Assembly: GCA_023213235.1 (NCBI GenBank)
Contig: CP096137.1
Coordinates: 2,152,908 to 2,216,907, forward strand
Reading direction: 5' to 3'
Length of the DNA: 64,000 bases
Source of the DNA: Elusimicrobiota bacterium
GTDB taxonomy: Bacteria; Elusimicrobiota; Elusimicrobia; UBA1565; UBA9628
Below are positions 21,151-30,266 of this stretch, in pieces. Each line of letters opens with the position of its first letter. The stretch's first letter is position 1. The notes beneath the pieces are model-generated. The model saw nothing but the letters and a program-made list of their open reading frames with translations, did no database searches and was not told the origin of the DNA. Both the position numbers and the translations under genes were made by a program.

Positions 21151-21437
21151 CGCGTCTCCTCCGCGAGGAAGCGGCGCGTGCGAAACGTCCAGTCGCCGTC
21201 CGCGCCGTCGCGGCTGCGCACGAGGATCTGATGGCGCCCGGGGCCGTAGCCCGACCAGTCGCACCACCAATGGCCGGCCGCGCGGCGGCAGGAGAGCCAC
21301 TCGCCGCCGTCGACGGCGATCTCGACGGCCGTCGCGGGGCCGGAGAGGCGGATCGTATAGCCTCGCAGGGAGACGATCTCGCCCTCCTGCGGGTAGTCGA
21401 GCTCGACGGCGGACGCGCGTCTCTGGGCGGTGATCAT
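21147..21437 (-). CDS. Small beta-rich protein, Ig-like, unknown function
   Basis: 96 residues, no signal peptide or membrane segment. The sequence (GYTIRLSGPATAVEIAVDGG, WCDWSGYGPGRHQILVRSRD) looks like an Ig-like or fibronectin-like beta-sandwich. Such modules sometimes occur in sulfite-oxidase-type enzymes, but no enzyme domain is present here. It overlaps the DUF748-like gene by 4 bp. TAGAAT at 21444-21449 ends 6 nt before the ATG, with no Shine-Dalgarno sequence. Confidence 0.55.
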   Translation of the reverse strand: MITAQRRASAVELDYPQEGEIVSLRGYTIRLSGPATAVEIAVDGGEWLSCRRAAGHWWCDWSGYGPGRHQILVRSRDGADGDWTFRTRRFLAEETR

Positions 21438-21443
21438 GGCCCG

Positions 21444-21449
21444 ATTCTA
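21444..21449 (-). promoter_or_regulatory. Putative -10 (TAGAAT) of the Ig-like/DUF748 unit
   Basis: TAGAAT on the minus strand ends 6 nt before the ATG at 21437, matching the leaderless spacing seen at other operon heads. Confidence 0.4.
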
Positions 21450-21506
21450 CCGCGCGGCGCCGCGCGGCGGTATGACCGCCCCGTCACGGTTTCTCGACGG
21501 CCGCCG

Positions 21507-23191
<1,685 letters not shown>

Positions 23192-23195
23192 GGGA

Positions 23196-23510
23196 TCAGC
23201 GCGTCGCGCGGCGGGTCGAGCGGCGGCCGGTCCGGCGGCGGACGGCGCGGCGCCGGCGCTTCATCGGCGGGGCCACGGCCATGGCCAGGCGCTCGGCCTG
23301 CCCGACGGCGCGTCCCAGCGGCTCGCTCATCTCGGTCGCGCGCTCGCGCAGCTTCACGACGATCCCCGAGCCCTCGGCGCGGCGGCGGGCGTACCAGGCG
23401 TCGAACTGCGAGCGCGTCAGGCGCCCGGAGCGGATCGCGTCGGCGATCCCCACGCTTTCGTCGGCCGCGCGGCCGAGCGTCGCGAACATGCCCTCGTTCT
23501 TCCTGCTCAT
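23196..23510 (-). CDS. Small protein with arginine-rich tail, unknown function
   Basis: 104 residues. The N-terminal half (MFATLGRAADESVGIADAIR) is helical. The last 25 residues are almost all basic (KRRRRAVRRRTGRRSTRR), which suggests binding to nucleic acid or an anionic membrane. The ATG at 23510 has AGGAGGA 5 nt upstream. Four bp separate it from the UbiB-like gene, so they are probably co-transcribed. The length and helical character recall the phasin-like poly-granule proteins often paired with UbiB kinases, but that is a weak resemblance. Confidence 0.5.
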   Translation of the reverse strand: MSRKNEGMFATLGRAADESVGIADAIRSGRLTRSQFDAWYARRRAEGSGIVVKLRERATEMSEPLGRAVGQAERLAMAVAPPMKRRRRAVRRRTGRRSTRRATR

Positions 23511-23642
23511 GGCGTCCTCCTTGTCCGCACACAGTGTAGCGGGCGTCCCGCGCGCGGCCCATGCCGGTCCTGTAACGCTTCGGCGACGGGGATGGGGAAA
23601 AAGGGTCACGGCCCCGCCATGGCCGCTCGCGCGCGCGCGTAC

Positions 23643-23648
23643 TAGAAT
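23643..23648 (+). promoter_or_regulatory. Putative -10 (TAGAAT) of the first Omp85-like gene
   Basis: TAGAAT ends 6 nt before the ATG at 23655. No Shine-Dalgarno sequence is present between them. Confidence 0.4.
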
Positions 23649-23654
23649 GGCTCG

Positions 23655-25271
23655 ATGACCGGCCGCCGCGGCGCGATAAGGGCGTGCGCGGGGGCGCTTC
23701 TCCTCCTCGCCGGGCCCGCCGCGGGCCGCCGGCGGGCGCCGACGCCGGGCCTCGCCGGCAGGCCGATCCGGGCCGTCGTCATCGAGACCAACAACGTCTT
23801 CGATCCGGGCCTGCCCGCCGAGTCCAAGCGCATCTACCGGGCCGCCAACACGCTCCACCGGACGACGCGGGAGAGCGTCGTGCGCCGCGAGGTGCTCTTC
23901 GAGCCCGGCGCGCCCTACGACCCTCTCCTGGCCCGCGAGACGGAGCGCAACCTGCGCGCGCTGTCCTACATCCGCCGCGCCGAGGTGACCGCGGCCGCGA
24001 CCGCCGACGGCGGGGTCGACGTGCTCGTGCGCACCTGGGATTCCTGGAGCCTCGAGGTCGTCGCCGGCTTCAAGCGCGTGGGCGGCTCGACCGAGCTCAA
24101 GGGAGGCTTCGCCGAGCACAACGCCTTCGGGCGCGGCAACGACCTGACGGCCGTCTACACCTCGGCGGGCGGCAGCCCTCGAAGTCGCTGGCCTGGCGCG
24201 ACCGCCAGTTCGCGAGCATCCACCACCTCGACCTCATTCTGACCGCGGAGGCGGGTCCCGAGTCGCGGTCCTACTCGGCCTCCCTGACCCGCCCTTTCTA
24301 CGCGTCGATCACGAAGGACTCGGGCTCCGTGCGCGCCGCCCGGACGGAGGGACGCGCGCAGGTATGGGAAGGGACCGTCCGCGCCGGCGAGGCGCGCCGG
24401 GTCGTGACCGAGGCCGGAGTCACGTACGGCCGGGCGCTGACGGCGACGACCGAGCGCGCGCTTCGGCTGCGCGGAGGGGTGCTCGCGCGGGAGGTGGCCT
24501 GGGAGCGTCTGCCGCAGACGGCGGCCCTTCCCGCGGCCGTGCGCCGCGTCTACCTCCAGGCCGGGGGCGACCACGAGACCGTCGACTTCGTCACCGAGCG
24601 GCGCTTCCAGAAGTTCACGAAGGACGAGGACTACAACGTCGGGCTCGTCGTCTCGCCGTCGGTCTCGTGGGCGCCTCCGCTCGGCGCGGAGCGCACGGAG
24701 TCGCAGGTCATGCCCGCGATCGTCGCGCGCAAGGGCTGGGACTGGGAGAACCGCCTGCTCATGCTGCGCGCCTCCTACGGAACGGCGTTCGTCGACGGCG
24801 GCGGCGCCAACCGCGTCGCCGGCGGAGACGCGCTCTTCTTCATGGCGGGCCTGCCGAGGCAGACTCTCGCCTTCCACGCCGGCTATGACCACGGCTGGCG
24901 CCTCGATCCCACCCAGCGCCTCGGGCTCGGAGAGAGCAACGGCCTGCGGGGCTACGGCCTCTCGGAGTTCGAGGGGGAGAGGCGGCTGCTCCTCAACTTC
25001 GAGGACCGGATATTCCTCGCCGACGAGGTCCTGCGCGTCGTCGACGTCGGCGCGGTCGTCTTCTTCGACTCGGGCGCCGCGTGGGCGTCCGGCCGCCAGA
25101 CGCGCCTCGCCGAGCTCAAGAGCTCGGCCGGGCTGGGCCTGCGGCTGGCCCCGTCGCGTTCGGCGGCGAACAGCCCCGTGCGCATCGATCTGGCGCGCGC
25201 CCTGTCTCCGAGGGGGGCGGTCGCCCTGGTCGCTCTCCATCCTGGCGGGGCACGCCTTCGGGCCGGAATGA
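23655..25271 (+). CDS. Omp85/BamA-like outer membrane protein, paralog 1
   Basis: About 540 residues. A signal peptide is followed by IETNNVFDPGLPAESK, then a POTRA domain (TRESVVRREVLFEPGAPYDP, then ERNLRALSYIRRAEVT). A beta-barrel half follows with LGESNGLRGYGLSEFEGERR (the GLRGY element of Omp85 barrels), LLLNFEDRIFLADEVLRVVD and a final ILAGHAFGPE. A second gene at 48725-50400 has the same layout and shared NVFDP, TRESV(V/I)RRE(V/I)LF and NFEDR(I/F)F blocks. Frame breaks: CCC 24176-24178, GGGGGG 25210-25215 and the nearby CCC. Partners and substrates unknown. Confidence 0.72.
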
Positions 25272-25280
25272 GCGGGCGCG

Positions 25281-25328
25281 TCAAAAAGAAGAGCCGGGCG
25301 AGGAGGCCGCGCCTCCGCCGCCCGGCTC
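25281..25328 (-). terminator. Intrinsic terminator of the BON-domain gene
   Basis: Read on the minus strand, a ten-pair stem (25291-25300 with 25319-25328) with a nested GGAGGC/GCCTCC hairpin is followed by TTCTTTTT. It lies just past the BON gene stop and between two convergent genes. Confidence 0.7.
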
Positions 25329-25339
25329 CCGGAGAAGGT

Positions 25340-25855
25340 TCAGCGGACCTTCAGCTCGTTGACGACGTTTCCGCGTCCCGCGATCGCCGCGGCCCGCTCC
25401 TCGGCCTCGCTCCTCTCCTTGGCGCTGTGCACGAAGCCGCGCAAGGTCACCTTGCCGTTCTCTCCGGCGACGACGGTGAAGTCGTTGACGGAGACGCCCG
25501 GCGTCGTCGAGGACGGCACGCCGCTCGACGTCGGGGGTCCCTGCATGACCGCGGTGCGGACGCGGTCGACGAGCACCGTCCCGCCGTTCGCGGCGGGGGC
25601 GGCGTTGGGGTCGGTCACGAGCGGGACGTCGGGTCCCGGCGCCGTCGGATTGGGCAAGGTCGGCCCCGCGTCGCTGGGATTCTGCCCGGGCACGGTCTGG
25701 CTCGGATTCTGGGGGGACGTCGTGGAGCTGGGGTTCTGCGGGCTCGTCGTCGAGCTCGGGTTTTGAGAGGGCGCGTTCGTGGTCTGGCTGTGGAGAACGC
25801 CCGCGACGGCGAGCGCTCCGACGACGGCGACGGCCAAGGTCGGTCCGGTCTTCAT
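25340..25855 (-). CDS. Exported BON-domain protein with short tandem repeats
   Basis: 171 residues. A signal peptide (LAVAVVGALAVAGVLHSQ) is followed by a low-complexity region with tandem copies of NPSSTTSPQ (residues about 30-60) and a Pro-rich linker. The C-terminal BON domain has VRTAVMQG, VNDFTVVAGENGKVTLRGFV and a final NVVNELKVR. BON domains bind phospholipid surfaces and occur in osmoprotection and envelope proteins. The ATG at 25855 has AGGAGG 5 nt upstream and TATAAA 16 nt upstream, so this gene, unlike many neighbours, has a leader. Intact. Confidence 0.75.
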   Translation of the reverse strand: MKTGPTLAVAVVGALAVAGVLHSQTTNAPSQNPSSTTSPQNPSSTTSPQNPSQTVPGQNPSDAGPTLPNPTAPGPDVPLVTDPNAAPAANGGTVLVDRVRTAVMQGPPTSSGVPSSTTPGVSVNDFTVVAGENGKVTLRGFVHSAKERSEAEERAAAIAGRGNVVNELKVR

Positions 25856-25872
25856 TCGATCCTCCTTTCGGT

Positions 25873-27009
25873 TTATATCGGCCGCCGGACGATGTTCCGC
25901 AGGCCGAGAAGCGGGCTCACGTCGGCCCGGCAGTGCGGCTGCTTGCGTCCGGCTTTGGTCAGGACGGCCTGCACGATCTGCCGCCGGCGCGCGCGGAAGG
26001 CGCCCGCGGCCGCCAGCAGGCGGTAATTCGCGGCGCGGCGCGGACGCTCGCCGCGTCCGGGGCCGAGCGCCGGCCACGCGCGCTCGAGATTCGCGTGCCA
26101 GGCGAGCATGGTGGGATCTCCGTGGGGCCCGAGATTGTGGAAGTCCTCGGCGACGAACGACGACTCGAGCGCGGAGGTCAGCCCCGTCATCGTCGGCGCG
26201 ACCCCGCCGCGCCAGGGGCCCGGCCACGGATCGCCGCCCTCGCGCACGACCGCGTCGAGCAGGGCGACGCCGTCGTCCTTGAGGCAGCGCGCGGCGGCGT
26301 CGACGAACGGCCGGTGCTGCGGCTCCGGCAGGCGCTCGAGCGAGCCGAGAGCGACGACGCGGTCGAAGCGGCCGTGCGCGGAGGCGAACGGCACGGACAC
26401 GATCTCCACGGGCAGCTTGCCCGCCGCCGCCCGCGCGGCCTCGGCGCGCGCCGCGTCGGGCTCGACGCCGAGCACTCCGACGCCGTGCCTCTCCGCCGCG
26501 TAGCGGGCGAAGGCGCCCCACCCGCAGCCGAGCTCGAGCACGGTCATGCCGGGGCGCAGGTCGAGCTTCAGGCAGACGAGCTCGAGCGCCGCCTCCTGGG
26601 CCTCGTCGAGCGTGGACGCGCCGGCCCAGTAGCCGGAGTGGTGCGCGAGTCGTCCGCCGAGCATCGCGCGCACCAGCTCGTCGTCGGGAGCGTCGTCGGG
26701 CGGCGGCGCGCCGCCCGACGCGCGCCACTTCAGGCGCAGCGCGGCGAGCTTCGCGCGCAGGCCGCGCGGCGGGCCTCCCGCTGAAACCGTCCCCGCGCGG
26801 TAGAGGCGGGTGAACAGCTGGTCGAGGCGGTCGCAGTCCCACCAGCCATCGACGTACGCCGCGGCCACGGCGGACGCGCCGCCCTGCAGCGCGCGCTCGA
26901 AGAACGCGGGCTCGCTCACGCGCACGTCCCACGGGCGGTGCCCGCCGACGACCACGTCGGACTCCGACAGCAGGTCGCGAACGGCTTCTTCGGCGGCTCT
27001 GATCGTCAT
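25873..27009 (-). CDS. Cyclopropane-fatty-acid-synthase-like SAM methyltransferase
   Basis: 378 residues, intact. Alignment by eye with E. coli Cfa is strong around AHHSGYWAGASTLDEAQEAA, DLRPGMTVLELGCGWGAFAR (SAM motif I) and FDRVVALGSLERLPEPQHRP. The C-terminus QIVQAVLTKAG ends like the family. Two usually conserved features differ: the SCGYW cysteine is a serine (HSGYW) and the FEHVG loop reads LERLP. A changed reaction or loss of bicarbonate-assisted catalysis is therefore possible. The likely substrate class is unsaturated lipid acyl chains. TAAGAT at 27016-27021 ends 6 nt before the ATG. Confidence 0.78.
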   Translation of the reverse strand: MTIRAAEEAVRDLLSESDVVVGGHRPWDVRVSEPAFFERALQGGASAVAAAYVDGWWDCDRLDQLFTRLYRAGTVSAGGPPRGLRAKLAALRLKWRASGGAPPPDDAPDDELVRAMLGGRLAHHSGYWAGASTLDEAQEAALELVCLKLDLRPGMTVLELGCGWGAFARYAAERHGVGVLGVEPDAARAEAARAAAGKLPVEIVSVPFASAHGRFDRVVALGSLERLPEPQHRPFVDAAARCLKDDGVALLDAVVREGGDPWPGPWRGGVAPTMTGLTSALESSFVAEDFHNLGPHGDPTMLAWHANLERAWPALGPGRGERPRRAANYRLLAAAGAFRARRRQIVQAVLTKAGRKQPHCRADVSPLLGLRNIVRRPI

Positions 27010-27015
27010 GCCGCC

Positions 27016-27021
27016 ATCTTA
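27016..27021 (-). promoter_or_regulatory. Putative -10 (TAAGAT) of the CFA-like gene
   Basis: TAAGAT on the minus strand lies 6 nt from the ATG at 27009, again with no room for a ribosome binding site. Confidence 0.4.
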
Positions 27022-27124
27022 CCGCCGCGCACGATGGCGGGGAATGTGGGCCCGGTGACATTCATTTGACCGGCTCCGGCGCGCTCGCGCCATGTGCTAG
27101 AATCAGTGCGGCGCCCCGCTTTAT

Positions 27125-27215
27125 GGAGAGATGGGTGAGCGGCTGAAACCAGCGGTTTGCTAAACCGCCGTACGGGTGCAAACCTGTACCGAGGGTTCGA
27201 ATCCCTCTCTCTCCG
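27125..27215 (+). tRNA. serX: tRNA-Ser (anticodon GCT)
   Basis: A 91 nt class II tRNA. The acceptor stem GGAGAGA pairs with TCTCTCC (27208-27214), the D-arm follows, and the anticodon arm has GCT in the loop (GGTTTGCTAAACC). A long variable arm comes next, and the T-arm GAGGG-TTCGAAT-CCCTC is at 27191-27207. The discriminator is G; CCA is not encoded. It reads AGC/AGU serine codons. TAGAAT at 27098-27103 is a plausible -10. Confidence 0.95.
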
Positions 27216-27293
27216 AGCTTTTCCTTAATGATGCTGAGGATGCTCGGGTCTTATGACCCGACTCAGAACTGCTGTCGACTCCGTGCTAATGAG

Positions 27294-27629
27294 ATGAGCC
27301 AAGACGAATTCTGGCCCTATTATGTCTCGGAGCATCTGAATCCGACGAATCGCCGGCTACACTTCGTCGGGACTTCGCTCGGGCTGATCTGCGCGGTGTT
27401 CGCGCTCGTGTTTCTCTCGCCAGCGTTCTTTGCTCTCGCCCTGTTCTTCGGCTACGGGTTCGCGTGGGTGGGGCACTTCGGGTTCGAGAGGAACAAGCCG
27501 GCCACCTTCAAATACCCGCGGCTCTCTTTTCTCGCGGACTTCCGGATGTACGGGCTGATCGCGCGAGGGAGGATGGACGAGGAGATCAGGCGTCTGGGGC
27601 CGGAGCTGGCGCGCCTGCGGCGGGGCTGA
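27294..27629 (+). CDS. DUF962/Mpo1-like membrane protein
   Basis: 111 residues, intact. FWPYYVSEHLNPTNRRLHFV, GTSLGLICAVFALVFLSP and FGYGFAWVGHFGFERNKPAT followed by FKYPRLSFLADFRM are the conserved core of the YGL010w/Mpo1 family, with its histidine-containing helices (HFVG, GHFGFE). Yeast Mpo1 is an Fe(II) dioxygenase of fatty-acid alpha-oxidation; the bacterial role is inferred only from the family. The ATG at 27294 begins the conserved region. Its 3' end overlaps the convergent DinG gene by 44 bp. Confidence 0.85.
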   Translation: MSQDEFWPYYVSEHLNPTNRRLHFVGTSLGLICAVFALVFLSPAFFALALFFGYGFAWVGHFGFERNKPATFKYPRLSFLADFRMYGLIARGRMDEEIRRLGPELARLRRG

Positions 27630-29525
27630 AAAAGGCGCCGAGCTCCTCGAGGCTGCCGAGCCTGCGGCACGGCGGCAGGGAGCGCATGAAGACCTTGCCG
27701 TAGCCTTTCTTGAGGAGGCGCGAGTCGAGGCAGACGACGGCCCCGCGGTCGCTCGAGGAGCGGATCAGGCGTCCGAAGCCCTGGCGGAACTTCATGATCG
27801 CGCGCGGCATGGACCAGTCCTTGAAGTAGTCGCGGCCGTTTTCCTCCAGCCAGCGCCGCCGCCCCACCTCGAGCGCGGAGAAGGAGTTCGGGAACGGGAG
27901 CTTGACCAGGACCACGCAGGACAGCGCCTCGCCCGGGACGTCGATGCCCTGCCAGAACGTGTCGACGCCGAGCAGCACCGCGTCGCCGGCCTCCTCGAAC
28001 TCGCGCACGAGCGCCTCGTGGCCCGAGGCGCTCTGCGCCCAGACCGGCCGGCCCTTGATGCGCTCGCGCAGGAGGCCGTGGACCTTGCGCATGAGCTTGA
28101 TGTTCGTAAATAGGAGGAAGACGCCGCCCGGCACGCGCGCCACCACGTCCGCGCAGGCGCGCGCGACCGCCTCCGCCGACTCCTCGTCCTGCGGCTCCGG
28201 CAGGCCCTCGACGGGCCAGAACGCGGCCTGCCGCTCGTAGTCGAAGGGGAGGACAGCACGAGCTCCTTCGCGTCCGGCAGGCCGACGCGCGACTTGAAGT
28301 CCTTGAGCCCGTCGCCCGTGGACAGCGTCGCCGAGGTCAGGATCGACGGGATGCCGCGCGAGAAAAGGCCCTCGGCCAGGCGGCGGCCGACGTCGAGCGG
28401 GGCGGAGCGAAGCTCCGGGCCCATGCGCGTCCACGCCACCCAGCGCGCCGTCGCGTCGGAGTCGGGCTTCAGTATCCCCATCATCGCGTGGCCGTACTGC
28501 GAGACGCGCGAGTGCAGCATGCGCATCTCGACCTCATCGGGCCTTCCCTCGGCGGCGGCGGCGCCCTCCGCGAGCGCCTTGTCGAGCGCGACGAAGGAGG
28601 ACGGGGGAGCCGTCGGCGCGGTCTCGAGGAGCTTGTCGGCCGCGTCCTCCTCGCCCTTGAGGCCGTTGTCGCGGGCGAGCCCGCCCAAGAAGCGCGTGAG
28701 GTCCTCTCCGGCCTCGGCGGCGAGCGCGTCGAGCCGCTCGTCGGCCGACAGCTTGGCGCTGGCGCGCACCTCGTCGACGATGCCCAGTCCCGCGCCGAGG
28801 CTCGCCGTCAGCCCGTAGCGCGCGGAGGCCGCGTCCTCGAGGTTGTGCGCCTCGTCGAGTATCAATGCGTCTGCCGGAGGCAGACGCGCGCCGGAGAGAA
28901 GCAGGGCATGATTGACGACGAGGATGTGCGAGCGCTCGGCGCGCTCGCGGTCCTTGCGCCACAGGCAGCGGTCCCAGTACGGGCCGCCGGGGCCGAGGCA
29001 AATCTCGCCGTCGCGGGCTATGCGGTCCCAGAGGTTCTGCGGAACCAGCTCGGGAAGCGAGGAGCGGTGCCCGCTCGCCGCGTCCTTGGCGTGCGCGCTC
29101 AGGCGCTCGACGAGCTCCTTGCCGGCGTCGGAGACGTGATCGGGCTTCAGGCGCAGGCGCGCCAGGCGTTGGACGCACAGGTAGTTGTCGGCGCCCATGA
29201 GCATCGAGTAGCGCAGGGGCAGGCCGAGTTTCTCGAGCGCGGCGGCCGTCGTCGGCAGCTCGTGGTTCATGAGCTGCTCCTGCAGGGCGCGCGTGTGCGT
29301 CGACACGATCACGCGCCGGTCGCGCGTGGCCGCCCACATCGCGGCGGGGAGGAGGTAGGCGAGGCTCTTGCCGACGCCGGTGCCGGCCTCGACGACGAGG
29401 TCCCGGCCGCCCTCGAGCGAGGACCACACGGCGCCGGCCATCTCTTCCTGAAGGGGGCGCGGCTCCCAGCCCGGGCGCGCGCGCGCCAGGGCGCCTTCCG
29501 GGCCGAACAGCGCGTCGAGCTCCAT
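27586..29525 (-). CDS. dinG: DinG/XPD-like superfamily 2 helicase
   Basis: About 646 residues. Motif I is VVEAGTGVGKSLAYLLPAAM, Ia is VIVSTHTRALQEQLMN, II is ALILDEAHNLED, and the C-terminal motifs include ILTSATLSTGDGLKDF, VFLLFTNIKLMRKVH, GVDTFWQGIDVPGE and FRQGFGRLIRSSSDRG. Cysteines in NYLCVQR and ICLGPGGPYWDRCLW sit where the XPD/DinG 4Fe-4S cluster is held, so an iron-sulfur 5'-3' DNA helicase acting in repair is expected. One frame break at GGGG 28246-28249. It is divergent from a CPBP gene across a 24 bp gap. Confidence 0.9.
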
Positions 29526-29532
29526 GGGACAC

Positions 29533-29542
29533 ATTATATAAT
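29533..29542. promoter_or_regulatory. Palindromic shared -10 for dinG and CPBP gene (ATTATATAAT)
   Basis: The 10 bp palindrome contains TATAAT on both strands (plus 29537-29542, minus 29538-29533). Each ends exactly 7 nt before the respective start codon (29550 and 29525). Both transcripts would be leaderless, and the two polymerases cannot be bound at once. Confidence 0.55.
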
Positions 29543-29549
29543 CCGCGAA

Positions 29550-30266
29550 GTGCGCGACCGACCCGTCCTGTGGGCGCTCCTCGTCACCGCGGCCTTCATG
29601 GCCGCCCGCTTCGGCGTCAGGGTCGCCTTGCCTCCCGCGACGGACCTCCACACCTGGTTGCTCATCGACGCGTGGAAGACGATCCCGCGCCTCGGCGCCC
29701 TCGCGGCCTGCTGGTGGGCGATGCGTCCGGCCGGCCCGCGCGCCTGGGGTTGGACGGCTCCGTCGGGCGCGGGCGCGGCGCTCGCGTTTGCCGCCTGCTT
29801 CGCCCTCGGCCTGAAGTTCCTCGACAACGGGCCCGGCGACTTCGGCGCCGGCGAGAAGGCGGTCGGCGTGCTGCTCACGATCCCCGTGGCGCTGTGGGAG
29901 GAGCTGTGCTACCGGGGACTTCTCTTCCAGGGCCTGCGCCGGGAGATGAGCGCGCTGCGCGCCGCGCTGATCTCGACGGCCGTGTTCACCGTCATGCACT
30001 GGGGCTCGATCGGCGTCGCCGGCTGGCCGGAGATCTACCTGACCGGCTTCGTCTGGTGCGGCGCCGCCGCCCTCGGGGCGGGCCTTCCCGCTTTGGCCGT
30101 CTCGCACTGGCTCGTCGACAGCGTCTGGTTCTGGCTGGCCGAGGACGGGCACGGGGGGACGTTCACGCGCTTGTCCCTGGCGCTGCTGGCCGCCGCGGCG
30201 GTTCCCGCGTGGCGCGCGCTCAGAGCGACGCCAGGCGCGCCGCCGTCTCCGACGCGCCCGGAATGA
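29550..30266 (+). CDS. CPBP-family intramembrane metalloprotease
   Basis: 238 residues, intact. Multiple transmembrane helices surround the CPBP motifs WEELCYRGLLFQGLRREM (EExxxR), FTVMHW (FxxxH) and a later ALAVSHWLVDSVW histidine helix. Bacterial members (Abi/CAAX-like proteases) act in peptide processing or bacteriocin self-immunity; the substrate here is unknown. The GTG at 29550 is chosen because TATAAT lies 7 nt upstream. Its 3' end overlaps the giant gene on the other strand by 47 bp. Confidence 0.82.
   Translation: MRDRPVLWALLVTAAFMAARFGVRVALPPATDLHTWLLIDAWKTIPRLGALAACWWAMRPAGPRAWGWTAPSGAGAALAFAACFALGLKFLDNGPGDFGAGEKAVGVLLTIPVALWEELCYRGLLFQGLRREMSALRAALISTAVFTVMHWGSIGVAGWPEIYLTGFVWCGAAALGAGLPALAVSHWLVDSVWFWLAEDGHGGTFTRLSLALLAAAAVPAWRALRATPGAPPSPTRPE

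Noticed and set aside
27245..27260. Terminator hairpin after tRNA-Ser (CGGGTC-loop-GACCCG)
   Set aside because: The stem is only six pairs and no T run follows, so I do not claim it.
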